Below are positions 24,777 through 33,671 of a DNA stretch of 64,000 nt, piece by piece (positions within the stretch are counted from its first letter, which is position 1; the number at the start of each line of letters is the position of its first letter). The stretch comes from Akkermansiaceae bacterium. GTDB lineage: Bacteria; Verrucomicrobiota; Verrucomicrobiia; Verrucomicrobiales; Akkermansiaceae. Made by a program: the position numbers and the translations under genes. A model generated the notes under the pieces. It made no database searches. It was not told where the DNA came from and saw only the letters and a program-made list of their open reading frames with translations. The DNA lies in assembly GCA_017798145.1 (NCBI GenBank), contig CP059069.1, forward strand, positions 455,226-519,225, in the 5' to 3' direction.

Positions 24777-27700
24777 TCAGACTTCATCCGGGGACAACCA
24801 TCGGAAGGCCTCGATCTCGAAACGGCGGCCAAAGGTTTCGTTGGCCGGGATTGTGGGTGCGGAGGTCAGGTCAGCCGCTTCGGCGGGATCGACAAAATCC
24901 CGGGTGCGCACGACGGTCGCCTCGCACCATGCCTTGGCAATCACTTTCCCGGCCTTGTCGCGGGCATCGCCGTAGGCGCGGATCGTGAAGGTGTCGTCGC
25001 GGGCGGAGAGGATGGGGGCGAGCGGTGTGAGGACATCCGCCTGCCGGATCCAGCCGGGCAGGCCGTATGCGCTTTTGCCCTTGGCCGCCTCCGGATGGAG
25101 GTAACCGGCTCCCACGAGCTTCGGATCGTTCGGATTCAGCGTATCTTCGGAAAGCCCCCTGAGCACCTTGTTGGGGTCGGTCGCCGCGTCCTCGGAAATC
25201 TTGTTGAGCGCCGTCTGCACCGCACCTGCAAGCGCCAAATCCCCGCTGCCGAGCTGGCGGTTCACGAATTCGGAAAGCGAAAGGAAGGGCCCGCGCAGCC
25301 TGACCTGCTCGACGATCTTTTCGGCGAGGGCATCGAGCGTTTTTTCATCGAACACCCGGTATCCCGTGAATTCCGAACTTTCCGGGAAAGCTCCGGACAT
25401 TCCCGGTTCACCGGCTTTCACATCCCCCGCGACCGAAGACCGGGAGACGGGGTGATCGGTCTCCCCGGAAAGGGCGATGCCCGTTTCGGTATGATAAGGC
25501 ACCTTCTGCTTCCGGGCGTGGCCGAGCAGGGCGCGCCATGCGGTGACGGAGGTGGAGTTCACGTTGAACATGCCCTCGACCTCAAGCCGGGAGGCGACGC
25601 GCTGCCAGCCGTCGAAATTTAACATGTCGTCCACCAGCTTGTCCTGCGCGGCGGCGTTGAGCGCGCTGTCCTCGGGGATCGCCCGGTAGCTGCGGTTCGC
25701 CAGCGGCAGGCGGCCGCCGAGAAACTCCTTGTAGCGCTGCTTGAGGTCGTAGCGCATGGCGTTTCCGAAACCCTGCGGCTCGGGCGCGATGGAGGAGAAG
25801 AACCAGTCGTCGAAGAGCACGTGGTTCGCGCAGTAGGGATCGTCGTATTGGAGGCCTTTCGGGTTGTAGCCCTGGGAGACGGCATTGGCGGGGATGAGGG
25901 GCGAGGCGTCGCTGTTGCCGATGATGTTGAGCTGGAAAGGAGGCAAGGGGTTGTGACCGCGCAGATCCCAGTTCTGGAGCTCCGCGAGGGAGGCAAGCGG
26001 GCGCAGCGGGAGCTCGTTCAGGATCACGCGGGAAAGGCCTTCGGCTGCATCGAAGCCGGAGATGATGTAGCCGCGGTCGTTCGTGTTGTTCGCGTTCGGC
26101 AGGCGGCTGTCGCCGCCGAGCGGGTGGGCGATGAAACTGTAGTCGAAGGCCGAATTCGCCGGGTGGTTCGCGCCGGGATTCGTCTGGTTGTGGCGCATGT
26201 TCGTGTGGCTCACCAGCGGGCTGGTCTGCGCGAGCCCCCGGCCGGGCATGCTGGTGTTGCTCGATACGCGGGAGCCGAACACGGTGGAAAAGAAGGGCCG
26301 CCAGGTTCCCTCGATCTCCATCGCCTGAGGTGAAGGGAGCTGTTCCGAGGTGATGTCCGGCCAATATTTCGCGGCGGTGCCGCCCGGAACCGTCATCAGG
26401 TAGCGCTGCCTTACGTTTCTCGTGTCCGTCGCGGTGAACAAATCGAGGAAGATGCCCGTGCCCGGCCCGACGATGTTGATGAGGTTGTCGAATTTCAGGT
26501 CGAGCTTGATCTTGTCCCCGCCTTTGAGAGCCGGCCCGAGGAAGTCGATGTTCCTGAAGTGGCCTCCGCTGGGGTTGTATCCTGCTGCCATGTTAATTTT
26601 CGTGGTGTTGATGACCTGACCCGGTGCGGGGCTGAAGACCCTTGTCTCGCCCGGTTTGAGCGTGAAGGCGCTGGCGATGTTGTATTCCATGCCTTGCAGG
26701 TTGAAGAGCACCTGGGGATAGTTCGCGATCAGGCTGTCCTGGCCGGCGGTGGCGGTGCCGGTCATGAGCTTCCGGTAATCCGGCAAAGGCGTGCCATCGC
26801 CCCTGTAGTAGCGCAGCACGCAGGGCGGTGATTTCGCCATCCGTATCATCATGCCTGAGGAGGGCGTGTTGATCGAGACGTTGTAGGGGTTCCACAAGGT
26901 CACGACGGGCGTGATGAGGAGCTGGAGACGGTAGGTTTTGGGGTTGGTCGCAGGTGTGATTTCCAGCGTCCTGTGGGAAAACAACCAGTGGACGCGCGCG
27001 ATGAGCGGAGTGGTGCGGATCGTGTGGAGGAACTGGTAGTAGTCGATGTCCTTCATCGTCGTGTTGCCGATGCTGTCATCGATGCGCGGCCAGGAGAACG
27101 GGATGGAATTGCCGCCGGCCGTGGGGCTGATGCGCTGGTAGGCGGTCGCGTAATCCACAAGGTTACGCCACGAAGTCACCGCCCCATGCTTGGAATACGG
27201 GTAGCCGGTGGCGACCGTGCTCGGATACTCGCTCCATGGATAAAAGACCGACTGCGCAGCCATCGGGGACGGAACGGCGGGCCTTTCCACGGCGCTGGAG
27301 TCGCCCGTGGGGCTGATGCGGAAAAACGGCAGGCCGCTGGCGTTCAGCTTGTCCCAGTTTTCCGTGACCAGCGAGAGATCCTTGCGCCAGCCGCCGGTGG
27401 CGGTGTTGGTGAGGAGCCCGACCGAATGGATGGATAGGTCGTGGAAAAACTCGCGGGGTGTGGTGGCGGCGCCCGCTTTGGCGATGAAGTCGCTGGTGTT
27501 CCTTGAGACAACCTTTGGCAATGCGGATGAATCTGTTAGAAGCGCTTCCAGCTCAAAGGGTTTCGGATCCGCCACCGCATGGCTCTTGGCGATATCCGAC
27601 CAGCCTGCCGCGGTATTGTTGGCGGGACCGTAGGCCTGGGGCAGGCGTGCTTTCTGATTTTCCCCGCTCACCCACCAAGCGTAGGATCCCGTGCCATTCT

Positions 27701-28244
27701 CCAGTGTCAGCGGGGGCAGGTGAACCTGTCCGGGCTGCGCGCCCAGCGTTCCTCCGGACAACATGGGGACGGAATCCCCGGTCTGTCCCGGGTACGCCAG
27801 ACTTGCGGGATCTGTAGGCGCGTTCGCGGAATCGGCACCGGAGACTAGCCAGGAGAGGAAGCGGCCACCATCCGCTCCGGATCTCTTCTTTGAATCGTAA
27901 TCCGGTGCGACCGGGCGTCCTGTTGTTTCATGATCCGTTCCCTCCCAACTGCGCCACACCCCGGTCAGCGGCGGGCTGCTCTCATCCACGATGCCTGAGG
28001 GAGCCGTGACCCGCGTGTCCGGCCCAGCGTGCTTCTGGAGTTCCCCGATGGCGATCATCAGCGCCAGCCTGGCGTTCGCGCGAGCCTGCCCCTGTGCCGA
28101 ACCCTGCGAGGTGCTTCGCAGAGTGACTGCCGAAAGGCCCAGCAAACCCACGGCGAGGATCGCCAGCAACACCATCAGGGACAGCGTGACCACCAGCGCG
28201 AAACCGGGAGCTTTTCCACTTCGGATGTAGGGCTTTTTCAGCAT
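24777..28244 (-). CDS. Prepilin-like protein, 'Verru_Chthon cassette protein A' type
   Basis: A 1155-residue protein whose N-terminus (GFALVVTLSLMVLLAILAVG) is a type IV prepilin/pseudopilin-like methylation and transmembrane segment. TLRSTSQGSAQGQARANARL and IGELQKHAGPD follow, as in PilX-like minor pilins. The large C-terminal region is Ser/Thr/Asn/Pro-rich and ends with an RTRDFVDPAE...RFEIEAFRWL block. Length and layout fit the large verrucomicrobial cassette protein A family, which usually lies with other pseudopilins. Here the other cassette members are not seen; only the small secreted protein follows. Likely exported and surface-associated. Confidence 0.75.
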   Translation of the reverse strand: MLKKPYIRSGKAPGFALVVTLSLMVLLAILAVGLLGLSAVTLRSTSQGSAQGQARANARLALMIAIGELQKHAGPDTRVTAPSGIVDESSPPLTGVWRSWEGTDHETTGRPVAPDYDSKKRSGADGGRFLSWLVSGADSANAPTDPASLAYPGQTGDSVPMLSGGTLGAQPGQVHLPPLTLENGTGSYAWWVSGENQKARLPQAYGPANNTAAGWSDIAKSHAVADPKPFELEALLTDSSALPKVVSRNTSDFIAKAGAATTPREFFHDLSIHSVGLLTNTATGGWRKDLSLVTENWDKLNASGLPFFRISPTGDSSAVERPAVPSPMAAQSVFYPWSEYPSTVATGYPYSKHGAVTSWRNLVDYATAYQRISPTAGGNSIPFSWPRIDDSIGNTTMKDIDYYQFLHTIRTTPLIARVHWLFSHRTLEITPATNPKTYRLQLLITPVVTLWNPYNVSINTPSSGMMIRMAKSPPCVLRYYRGDGTPLPDYRKLMTGTATAGQDSLIANYPQVLFNLQGMEYNIASAFTLKPGETRVFSPAPGQVINTTKINMAAGYNPSGGHFRNIDFLGPALKGGDKIKLDLKFDNLINIVGPGTGIFLDLFTATDTRNVRQRYLMTVPGGTAAKYWPDITSEQLPSPQAMEIEGTWRPFFSTVFGSRVSSNTSMPGRGLAQTSPLVSHTNMRHNQTNPGANHPANSAFDYSFIAHPLGGDSRLPNANNTNDRGYIISGFDAAEGLSRVILNELPLRPLASLAELQNWDLRGHNPLPPFQLNIIGNSDASPLIPANAVSQGYNPKGLQYDDPYCANHVLFDDWFFSSIAPEPQGFGNAMRYDLKQRYKEFLGGRLPLANRSYRAIPEDSALNAAAQDKLVDDMLNFDGWQRVASRLEVEGMFNVNSTSVTAWRALLGHARKQKVPYHTETGIALSGETDHPVSRSSVAGDVKAGEPGMSGAFPESSEFTGYRVFDEKTLDALAEKIVEQVRLRGPFLSLSEFVNRQLGSGDLALAGAVQTALNKISEDAATDPNKVLRGLSEDTLNPNDPKLVGAGYLHPEAAKGKSAYGLPGWIRQADVLTPLAPILSARDDTFTIRAYGDARDKAGKVIAKAWCEATVVRTRDFVDPAEAADLTSAPTIPANETFGRRFEIEAFRWLSPDEV

Positions 28245-28303
28245 GGACTCTGTGTTTTCTGCCGGAATCTGGATTGGTGTTTTCAGGTATCAGCCACCCA
28301 AGG

Positions 28304-28338
28304 AAAATGCTCCGCCTCGAATCCCGGGGCGGAGCATT
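28304..28338 (-). terminator. Rho-independent terminator after the first PEP-CTERM gene
   Basis: On the minus strand AATGCTCCGCC pairs perfectly with GGCGGAGCATT and is followed by TTCC. It lies about 50 bases past the stop at 28384 and before the divergently regulated prepilin-like gene. Confidence 0.75.
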
Positions 28339-28383
28339 GAGAGGAACCCGAACGCGTTCTCACGAATGCGCCGACATGCGTGA

Positions 28384-29103
28384 TCAGTTCCGGCGGCGGC
28401 GAAGAAGTGCGAGGAGACCGAGGCCTCCGAGCAGGGCTGCGGATGGCTCGGGGATGGCGGTGCCGATCACTCTCAGGGAATCGATCTGGAGCCCGTCCGC
28501 ATTGGTCCCACTTGTTGTCTCGAAGAACATGAAACGAAGGCCGCCGTTACCTGCGCTCACCCAGCTTTGCGATGTATCGTCCGCACTGAGACTCGCACCG
28601 CTGATGTCGATGCTGTAGGTGCCTGCGGCATTGATGGTCTGGGTGCCAAGAATCACTGTGGTGGTGTCCGGTTTGCGATAGCCGAATTCCCACCGGATAT
28701 CTCTGGTGGTGGCAGTAGGAAGAGTGATCTCGACAGAAGTCAGAGTATAGGATGTCCCCGGGTTCGCTAGACCGAGTATGAAATCCATCCGTGTGGGCGC
28801 GCCGAATGACGTTGCGGTGTGCAGATCATTATTCAAAGCCGCGGTGCCGCTGCCATTGTAGAACCAGTGGGCCGTGCTTGCAGTGCCACCGATTACAGCC
28901 AACGAAGCGTTTGCGGTTGGGATCACGCTTGCCAGTTCCGTGAACTGAGGATCGGTGCCAGGGATCGTGCTGGTGGAGATCTGAGCGTTGGCTGTGCCGG
29001 AGAAATTGACCTCGGCAAGAGTGATGGCGGCCTGGGATGAGACCGGCATCAGCGAGAGGCCAAGGGATAGGCAAATGGCTAGGATGTGGTTGGTGTTTTT
29101 CAT
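28384..29103 (-). CDS. PEP-CTERM sorting-domain protein
   Basis: A 239-residue exported protein: signal peptide (HILAICLSLGLSLMPVSSQA), a beta-rich body (TLAEVNFSGTANAQISTSTI, SYTLTSVEITLPTATTRDI) and the C-terminal PEP-CTERM signal IPEPSAALLGGLGLLALLRR followed by RRN. Such proteins are recognised by an exosortase and processed at the membrane, usually as components of extracellular matrix or surface structures. No exosortase is in the window. ATG at 29103. Paralogous ending to the next gene. Confidence 0.88.
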   Translation of the reverse strand: MKNTNHILAICLSLGLSLMPVSSQAAITLAEVNFSGTANAQISTSTIPGTDPQFTELASVIPTANASLAVIGGTASTAHWFYNGSGTAALNNDLHTATSFGAPTRMDFILGLANPGTSYTLTSVEITLPTATTRDIRWEFGYRKPDTTTVILGTQTINAAGTYSIDISGASLSADDTSQSWVSAGNGGLRFMFFETTSGTNADGLQIDSLRVIGTAIPEPSAALLGGLGLLALLRRRRN

Positions 29104-29175
29104 GGATTTGTTTAGAGGGCCTGGGATTTTGGAACTGAAAATTTCGAGTTCTCACGAAAGCGCCTGCCATCGTGA

Positions 29176-30003
29176 TCAGTTCCGGCGCCTGCGGAGGAGA
29201 ATCAGAGTCCCCAGGGCACCGAGCAGGGCTGCGGAGGGTTCGGGAACCGTCACAAGGGAAAAGTTGTCATACAAGCCCGCACCAGTGGCAGTGTTGATGA
29301 TTTCAAAGTTGACCTCACCACTGTCTCCGCCGGTGCCAAACCCGTATGCGATGTTCGAGGCGACCTGGATGCCGTTGATGAATGCATCATAGGTGCCCGT
29401 CGTTGCCGTGGTGCGCGTCGCGACCAGGGAGTAGCTGTTCTGATTGTTGATGCTCCATCCGGACACAAGAGTGGCGAGAGTTGCATTCGATACTCCTGTG
29501 TTGACCTGGCCGCCGGTAACGGCACCGCCGTAAAACTGTAAGTTACCATTGCCAAATGCGACGAAACCGAACCGTGATTGCGCACGCTCGTCTCCCGTGT
29601 GGGTGCTGAGATAGGGGGATGTCCATTGATTCGTTGCCCCGGTGTATTGGAGATTGAATGACATGGTGAATCCCGAAACGGCGGACAAGTCGACGCTGGT
29701 GAGAGCCGGCTCGAAATCCGCATTGTTGCGCACGCCTCCACCACCAGGCACGTTCAATTGATTGCTGACAATGGTGCCGCCGCTAGCAAACTTAGTCCAT
29801 GTTGATCCCGCCGGAGCCGCGCCTCCGGTGGATTTCAGCGTGCCATCTTGGCGGGACGCTAGATTCAGGTTCAAGTCGGTATTGTTGGCGGTGTTGAAAT
29901 TGTCCGTCAACAAAAGAACGCTGGCGGCCTGGGATGAGACCTGCATCAGCAGGAGCGCGGAGAAGGTCGCCAGCGCGGTGCACTTGGATTTGGTTAATTT
30001 CAT
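29176..30003 (-). CDS. PEP-CTERM sorting-domain protein, lectin-like body
   Basis: A 275-residue exported protein: signal peptide (KCTALATFSALLLMQVSSQA), a beta-sandwich body reminiscent of LamG/concanavalin-like domains (VLLLTDNFNTANNTDLN, GEVNFEIINTATGAGLYDNF) and the PEP-CTERM tail VPEPSAALLGALGTLILLRR. The ATG at 30003 is chosen because it starts the signal peptide; a longer in-frame TTG-type start to 30111 would add a non-signal extension. Its upstream region carries the same TGTAACGTT-N12-GGGCTT element as the ECF sigma gene, suggesting it belongs to that regulon. Confidence 0.85.
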   Translation of the reverse strand: MKLTKSKCTALATFSALLLMQVSSQAASVLLLTDNFNTANNTDLNLNLASRQDGTLKSTGGAAPAGSTWTKFASGGTIVSNQLNVPGGGGVRNNADFEPALTSVDLSAVSGFTMSFNLQYTGATNQWTSPYLSTHTGDERAQSRFGFVAFGNGNLQFYGGAVTGGQVNTGVSNATLATLVSGWSINNQNSYSLVATRTTATTGTYDAFINGIQVASNIAYGFGTGGDSGEVNFEIINTATGAGLYDNFSLVTVPEPSAALLGALGTLILLRRRRN

Positions 30004-30072
30004 GGTTTTCGTTGGGATGTGGTTCATCGGGCAATGTGGATTCTGTATCGAAATCTGATGACCACGTTGGGT

Positions 30073-30099
30073 AAGCCCTCCAAGTTGGTGAACGTTACA
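30073..30099 (-). promoter_or_regulatory. Putative ECF-sigma promoter of the second PEP-CTERM gene
   Basis: On the minus strand TGTAACGTT (30099-30091), 12 bases, then GGGCTT (30078-30073), 70 bases before the start codon. The identical two-part element with identical spacing precedes the ECF sigma gene at 32603-32577. Confidence 0.55.
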
Positions 30100-30149
30100 G
30101 ATTTTTTTCAATTGTTTCTAAGCGGCACCCCAGCCACCCGCGATACGGG

Positions 30150-32006
30150 TTATTTCCGTGGCAATGTGGATTCCGCCTGATCCGGAGCCTCGGCGACGAA
30201 GTTCAGGCGGATGTCATCGATGAAGGACGATCCCTGGCCCGTGGAAACGATGCGCAGCGTGGTGGAGCCGCCGGAAAGGGACAAGTTCCCGCTGGTGTAG
30301 GATTGGTAGGAGCCGACGGGCGGCCTCAGATTCATCGCGCCGTCGAAACCCAGGATCTTGCCGTCGAGAAGAACCTGGAAAGGCGCCGCTCCCCCTCTTC
30401 GTCCCGCGGCTTCGAAACTGAGGCTGTAAATGACCCCAGGTTCGAAGCCCTGTATGGTGGTTTCCAGCACTGCTCCCGCGTTTTGCAGAATGGCTGCCTG
30501 TGACCCTTCTGGGGCTGCGGGAGGTCTGAAGTCACTTTGATTTGCGGTGATCCCGGCGCCGGCCATAAACACCCATGTCGCCCCGCCAAGGTTCCCGCGA
30601 CCGGCTCCATGGGCTTGCTTGAATCCATATTTCGGCTGTGCAGGGTTCTCGAAGCCGCCGTCGGAAATGGATGGCACGCTGCGGGAGACGCTCACCGAGT
30701 CGATGAGCAAGGTGGAGTCTCCGGAGGCGGCTTGGCCGCGGATTTCGATGTTGGCGGTGGGGCCGAAGACGCGGAGGGGGCTGCTGACGATGCGGCGGAA
30801 GGCGTCGGTCTTGGTGATGAGTCCGGGATGCTCATAAAAACTCTCGCCGAGATCGAGGGTAACGGAGGTATGGGTGGCGGGGCTTGCTCCAGCATTTGTG
30901 TAGCCGCGCTCGTTCACGAAATAGGTGACCGAGTAGGTTTTCGTGGGATCGAAGCCGCTGACGGATTGCGCGATGGCTCCCTTGCCCTGTATGAAGGCGA
31001 CATTCGCTCCATCATGCGCGGGCCGGGTGAGGAACGGAATGTCGCGCCCTCCCGCCCCCACGGTGCCTCCACTGGTTCCCCACGCGCTGATCGGGCCGTA
31101 TCCTGCCCGATTGCGCTGTCCGGCCAAGCTTTCCATGTTCTCGAAGCCCGGATTGCGAATGATCAGCGCGTCAGGTATGGATGTGGTGAAGCGCGAAGTA
31201 TCCACCGGAATTTGGACGAGCATTCCGCTGGCATCCAGCCGCCGCGCCTGCCCGGCCTTTAGAATGATCTTATGTTTCTCGTGATCCTCTGTCACGCAGC
31301 TCGCCTCGACCATGCCCTTGGTGACATGAATTTCGTGGTTTTTGCCCCTCAGGGCCACGACACCGAAACGCGTGCCGAGATCCACGACACGGATCATTTG
31401 TGTCTCCACCGCGAATCCAGCGGCATTGGATGGCACTTCGAACCATGCGATGCCATCGGCGAGGGAGATGCGGTCGTCGGCCAAGACGGTCATGTCGCAG
31501 GGTGCCTCGACCACGAAGCGCGCACCGGATTCGAACATCCCTTCCAGGATACCCCTGGACAATCTCAGCCGCGATCCCTTGGCGAGAGCCTTGCCCGCCG
31601 GCGCCTTATCGCCCACGGCAGCGTGGGTCAGGGTGAAAGCGGAATCCGGTGCGACCTGGAATTTGGCATAGGTTTCGGGTCGCTCCGGAGCCATTTTCAG
31701 CCACAAGGCTATGAACGAGACCAGGAGCACGGCGGCGGCGGCCAGCAGGGAATTCCTGAGGAGAGTCCGGCGCTGGCGGGCGAGAAGGAGCTCGATCGGG
31801 ATGATGGGCACACGCCTGATCTCCGCTTTTGATGCCGCCTGTTCCTCAATTACGCTGTGAAGGGTGGCAAGCTGGTGGAAGAGTTCGCGGCCTTCGCGGC
31901 TGCCAAGTAATTCAGCATCGAGCCGGGCAGCCTCCCCTTCCCCGAGCGTTCCGTCCAGCAGCCCGAGGATGCGGAATTGGAGATCTTCCTTTTGCTCCGG
32001 GCTCAT
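30150..32006 (-). CDS. FecR-like anti-sigma factor with C-terminal lectin-like modules
   Basis: A 618-residue membrane protein. The N-terminus (ILGLLDGTLGEGEAARLDAEL, LHSVIEEQA) is an anti-sigma-type helical region. A transmembrane segment follows at ~85-105 (LLAAAAVLLVSFIALWL), then a FecR domain (GSRLRLSRGILEGMFESG, TQMIRVVDLGTRFGVVA). The last ~350 residues hold two similar beta-sandwich modules (NPGFENMESLAGQ..., DGGFENPAQPKYG...), each with a PGVIYSLSFEAAGR- or TKTYSVTYFV-like strand, resembling carbohydrate-binding domains. Its ATG overlaps the sigma factor stop, so the two are translationally coupled. Likely role: hold the ECF sigma factor inactive until an extracytoplasmic, possibly glycan, signal is sensed. 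Confidence 0.85.
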   Translation of the reverse strand: MSPEQKEDLQFRILGLLDGTLGEGEAARLDAELLGSREGRELFHQLATLHSVIEEQAASKAEIRRVPIIPIELLLARQRRTLLRNSLLAAAAVLLVSFIALWLKMAPERPETYAKFQVAPDSAFTLTHAAVGDKAPAGKALAKGSRLRLSRGILEGMFESGARFVVEAPCDMTVLADDRISLADGIAWFEVPSNAAGFAVETQMIRVVDLGTRFGVVALRGKNHEIHVTKGMVEASCVTEDHEKHKIILKAGQARRLDASGMLVQIPVDTSRFTTSIPDALIIRNPGFENMESLAGQRNRAGYGPISAWGTSGGTVGAGGRDIPFLTRPAHDGANVAFIQGKGAIAQSVSGFDPTKTYSVTYFVNERGYTNAGASPATHTSVTLDLGESFYEHPGLITKTDAFRRIVSSPLRVFGPTANIEIRGQAASGDSTLLIDSVSVSRSVPSISDGGFENPAQPKYGFKQAHGAGRGNLGGATWVFMAGAGITANQSDFRPPAAPEGSQAAILQNAGAVLETTIQGFEPGVIYSLSFEAAGRRGGAAPFQVLLDGKILGFDGAMNLRPPVGSYQSYTSGNLSLSGGSTTLRIVSTGQGSSFIDDIRLNFVAEAPDQAESTLPRK

Positions 32007-32566
32007 GCGGGGTGCCCTCCCATGGTTTTTTCAATGCATTCCCTAAGGGCAATCCGAGTGCGCATGAGAGCCACGCGGAGTGCCGAGGCCTTCCTGCCGG
32101 TCTGCTCCGCGTAATCCTCGATCGAACGACCCCGTTGGTAGCGGTATTCGATCAGCTCTCGCTGGGTTTCGGTGAGCTTGGATTTGCATTTGTCCAGGGC
32201 GTCCAGGTATTCGTCGTGGCTGCCTTCGTCGGGCACTTCCGCAGCAAGCATGTCGAGCAGTTCCTCGGAAATCAGGATGCGACCGTAACGTTTCGTGCGG
32301 CTCCGCTGGTGCAGCACCTCCAGGCGCGCGATCGTGAACGCCCAGGCGAGGAAATTGGAGCCCGTGCGGTAGCGCGCGCGGCTCTTCCAAAGCACGAGAT
32401 TGGTTTCCTGAACCACATCCGTCACATCCGGGCTGCCGGGCATAAGAGTCACGACAAAGGCCCGGATCCTCCCTTGGCTCGCTGTCAGCTGACTGACGAA
32501 CTCCTGCAACTGCAGCCCATCCCCCGCGTTGTCCACGGTGTTTTGGGAAGGTGCAGGCTCACTCAT
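32003..32566 (-). CDS. ECF-type RNA polymerase sigma factor
   Basis: A 187-residue sigma-70-family protein. Region 2 is seen as VTDVVQETNLVLWKSRARY and NFLAWAFTIARLEVL; region 4 as LTETQRELIEYRYQRGRSIE and GRKASALRVALMRTRIALRE. This is the class common in Planctomycetes and Verrucomicrobia that is paired with FecR-like genes, as here (4-base overlap). ATG at 32566 preceded by AGGA. The longer frame to 32815 is not supported. A TGTAACGTT-N12-GGGCTT element ends 10 bases before the start, suggesting autoregulation. Confidence 0.9.
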   Translation of the reverse strand: MSEPAPSQNTVDNAGDGLQLQEFVSQLTASQGRIRAFVVTLMPGSPDVTDVVQETNLVLWKSRARYRTGSNFLAWAFTIARLEVLHQRSRTKRYGRILISEELLDMLAAEVPDEGSHDEYLDALDKCKSKLTETQRELIEYRYQRGRSIEDYAEQTGRKASALRVALMRTRIALRECIEKTMGGHPA

Positions 32567-32576
32567 CGTCCTAGCA

Positions 32577-32603
32577 AAGCCCAAGAATGCGGGAAACGTT
32601 ACA
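32577..32603 (-). promoter_or_regulatory. Putative autoregulatory ECF-sigma promoter
   Basis: On the minus strand TGTAACGTT (32603-32595), 12 bases, GGGCTT (32582-32577), then 10 bases to the sigma factor ATG. Same element and spacing as 30099-30073. Confidence 0.55.
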
Positions 32604-32712
32604 AAAATATCGGGTTTAGTGCGGGGATGCCCGTAACATGGCGGATGAACAAGTCCGGCGACGCGGCGAAACGCAAGGAACTCGGCCTCAGCCCCGTGGC
32701 GGATCGGGGAGG

Positions 32713-33219
32713 CTATTCGGCGCTTTCCACAGGCGGCGCATCGAGCACCTCGATCTCGGTGTAGTGGGTCACGAAGGATTGCAACGGAGTGCAGGCATCG
32801 ATATCGCCGCCCCACAGACCGACATCCTTAGCCCTTAGCTCGAACTCGATACCAAAGCTTTGCGCAGGCGCGAGCGACTGGGAAAACTCATGCGTCAGTA
32901 TCCCGAAAACCTTGCTGGTCGATCTCGGTTTCGGAGTCACCGATACGATCTCAAACCCATCCAGCAACTCATCGTAAACATCAAGGTCGGCGAGTTTCAT
33001 GGCCGATGACCCGTCGTTTTTCACCGAAACCTTGAGCTTGAAAACCTCGCCCACCAGCACGCTATCCGGATGATCCACCGTCAGCCCGAACTTCGGCGAC
33101 TCGCTGCTCACCAGCCAGTATCCGACCGCACCGATGCCGAGCCAAACCATGGATGTGACCGCCATCGTGATGATCGCAGTGAGGAGGATGGTCCTGTTGC
33201 GGTGGCGTGCTGTGTCCAT
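32713..33219 (-). CDS. Membrane-anchored DUF11/CARDB-like protein
   Basis: A 168-residue protein with an N-terminal transmembrane anchor (ILLTAIITMAVTSMVWLGIG) and a single immunoglobulin-like beta-sandwich domain (GLTVDHPDSVLVGEVFKLKV, VKNDGSSAMKLADLDVYDEL), the pattern of DUF11 or CARDB adhesion-type domains. It probably faces the periplasm. Family assignment is by pattern only; the function is unknown. Confidence 0.65.
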   Translation of the reverse strand: MDTARHRNRTILLTAIITMAVTSMVWLGIGAVGYWLVSSESPKFGLTVDHPDSVLVGEVFKLKVSVKNDGSSAMKLADLDVYDELLDGFEIVSVTPKPRSTSKVFGILTHEFSQSLAPAQSFGIEFELRAKDVGLWGGDIDACTPLQSFVTHYTEIEVLDAPPVESAE

Positions 33220-33671
33220 GACGGAATCTGCACCATTTCATGCCTTCATGGCAATGCCCGTTGCGCCTCGGTGAATCGAACCAACCGATCAGGTCCGGCA
33301 AGTCGATGTCCGGCCAATGCAGCCAGGAAAGGCCGATGTCGGGTCGCCCACCCCCAGAGCCGCGTGTATCGCGGTGAAATCCTGCTGCGATGGGAAAATG
33401 CAATATGCCCAGCAGACCAAGTCGATGTGATACCCCCCTGTCCTGCGAGTAGGATTCCCGTTTCCCGTGCCGCGCCAAGAGTTCCTCGCCAGCGGCGCAA
33501 ACCATCGCCATCCCGTCTTGGGGTTTTGTGGAAAATCGGTAGGGATGCTCCGGAAAGCTACGCTTGCTTCCAACCACCCTGTTGACGCTCAGCAACCGAA
33601 ATCCCGGCAAGCACCGCGAAGCCAACCACAGGTGATCGAGCCGCGGCGTGGGTCGTTTCACCAAAAGGAAT
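33220..33671. other. Intergenic stretch without a supported gene
   Basis: About 450 bases. Open frames exist on both strands, but none has a signal peptide, recognisable motif or consistent coding character. No hairpin or repeat stands out. Confidence 0.5.

Noticed and set aside
33062..33664. 200-codon minus-strand frame between the DUF11-like gene and the hydrolase
   Set aside because: It overlaps the DUF11-like gene in another frame, with Cys/His/Arg-rich translation and no recognisable domain.
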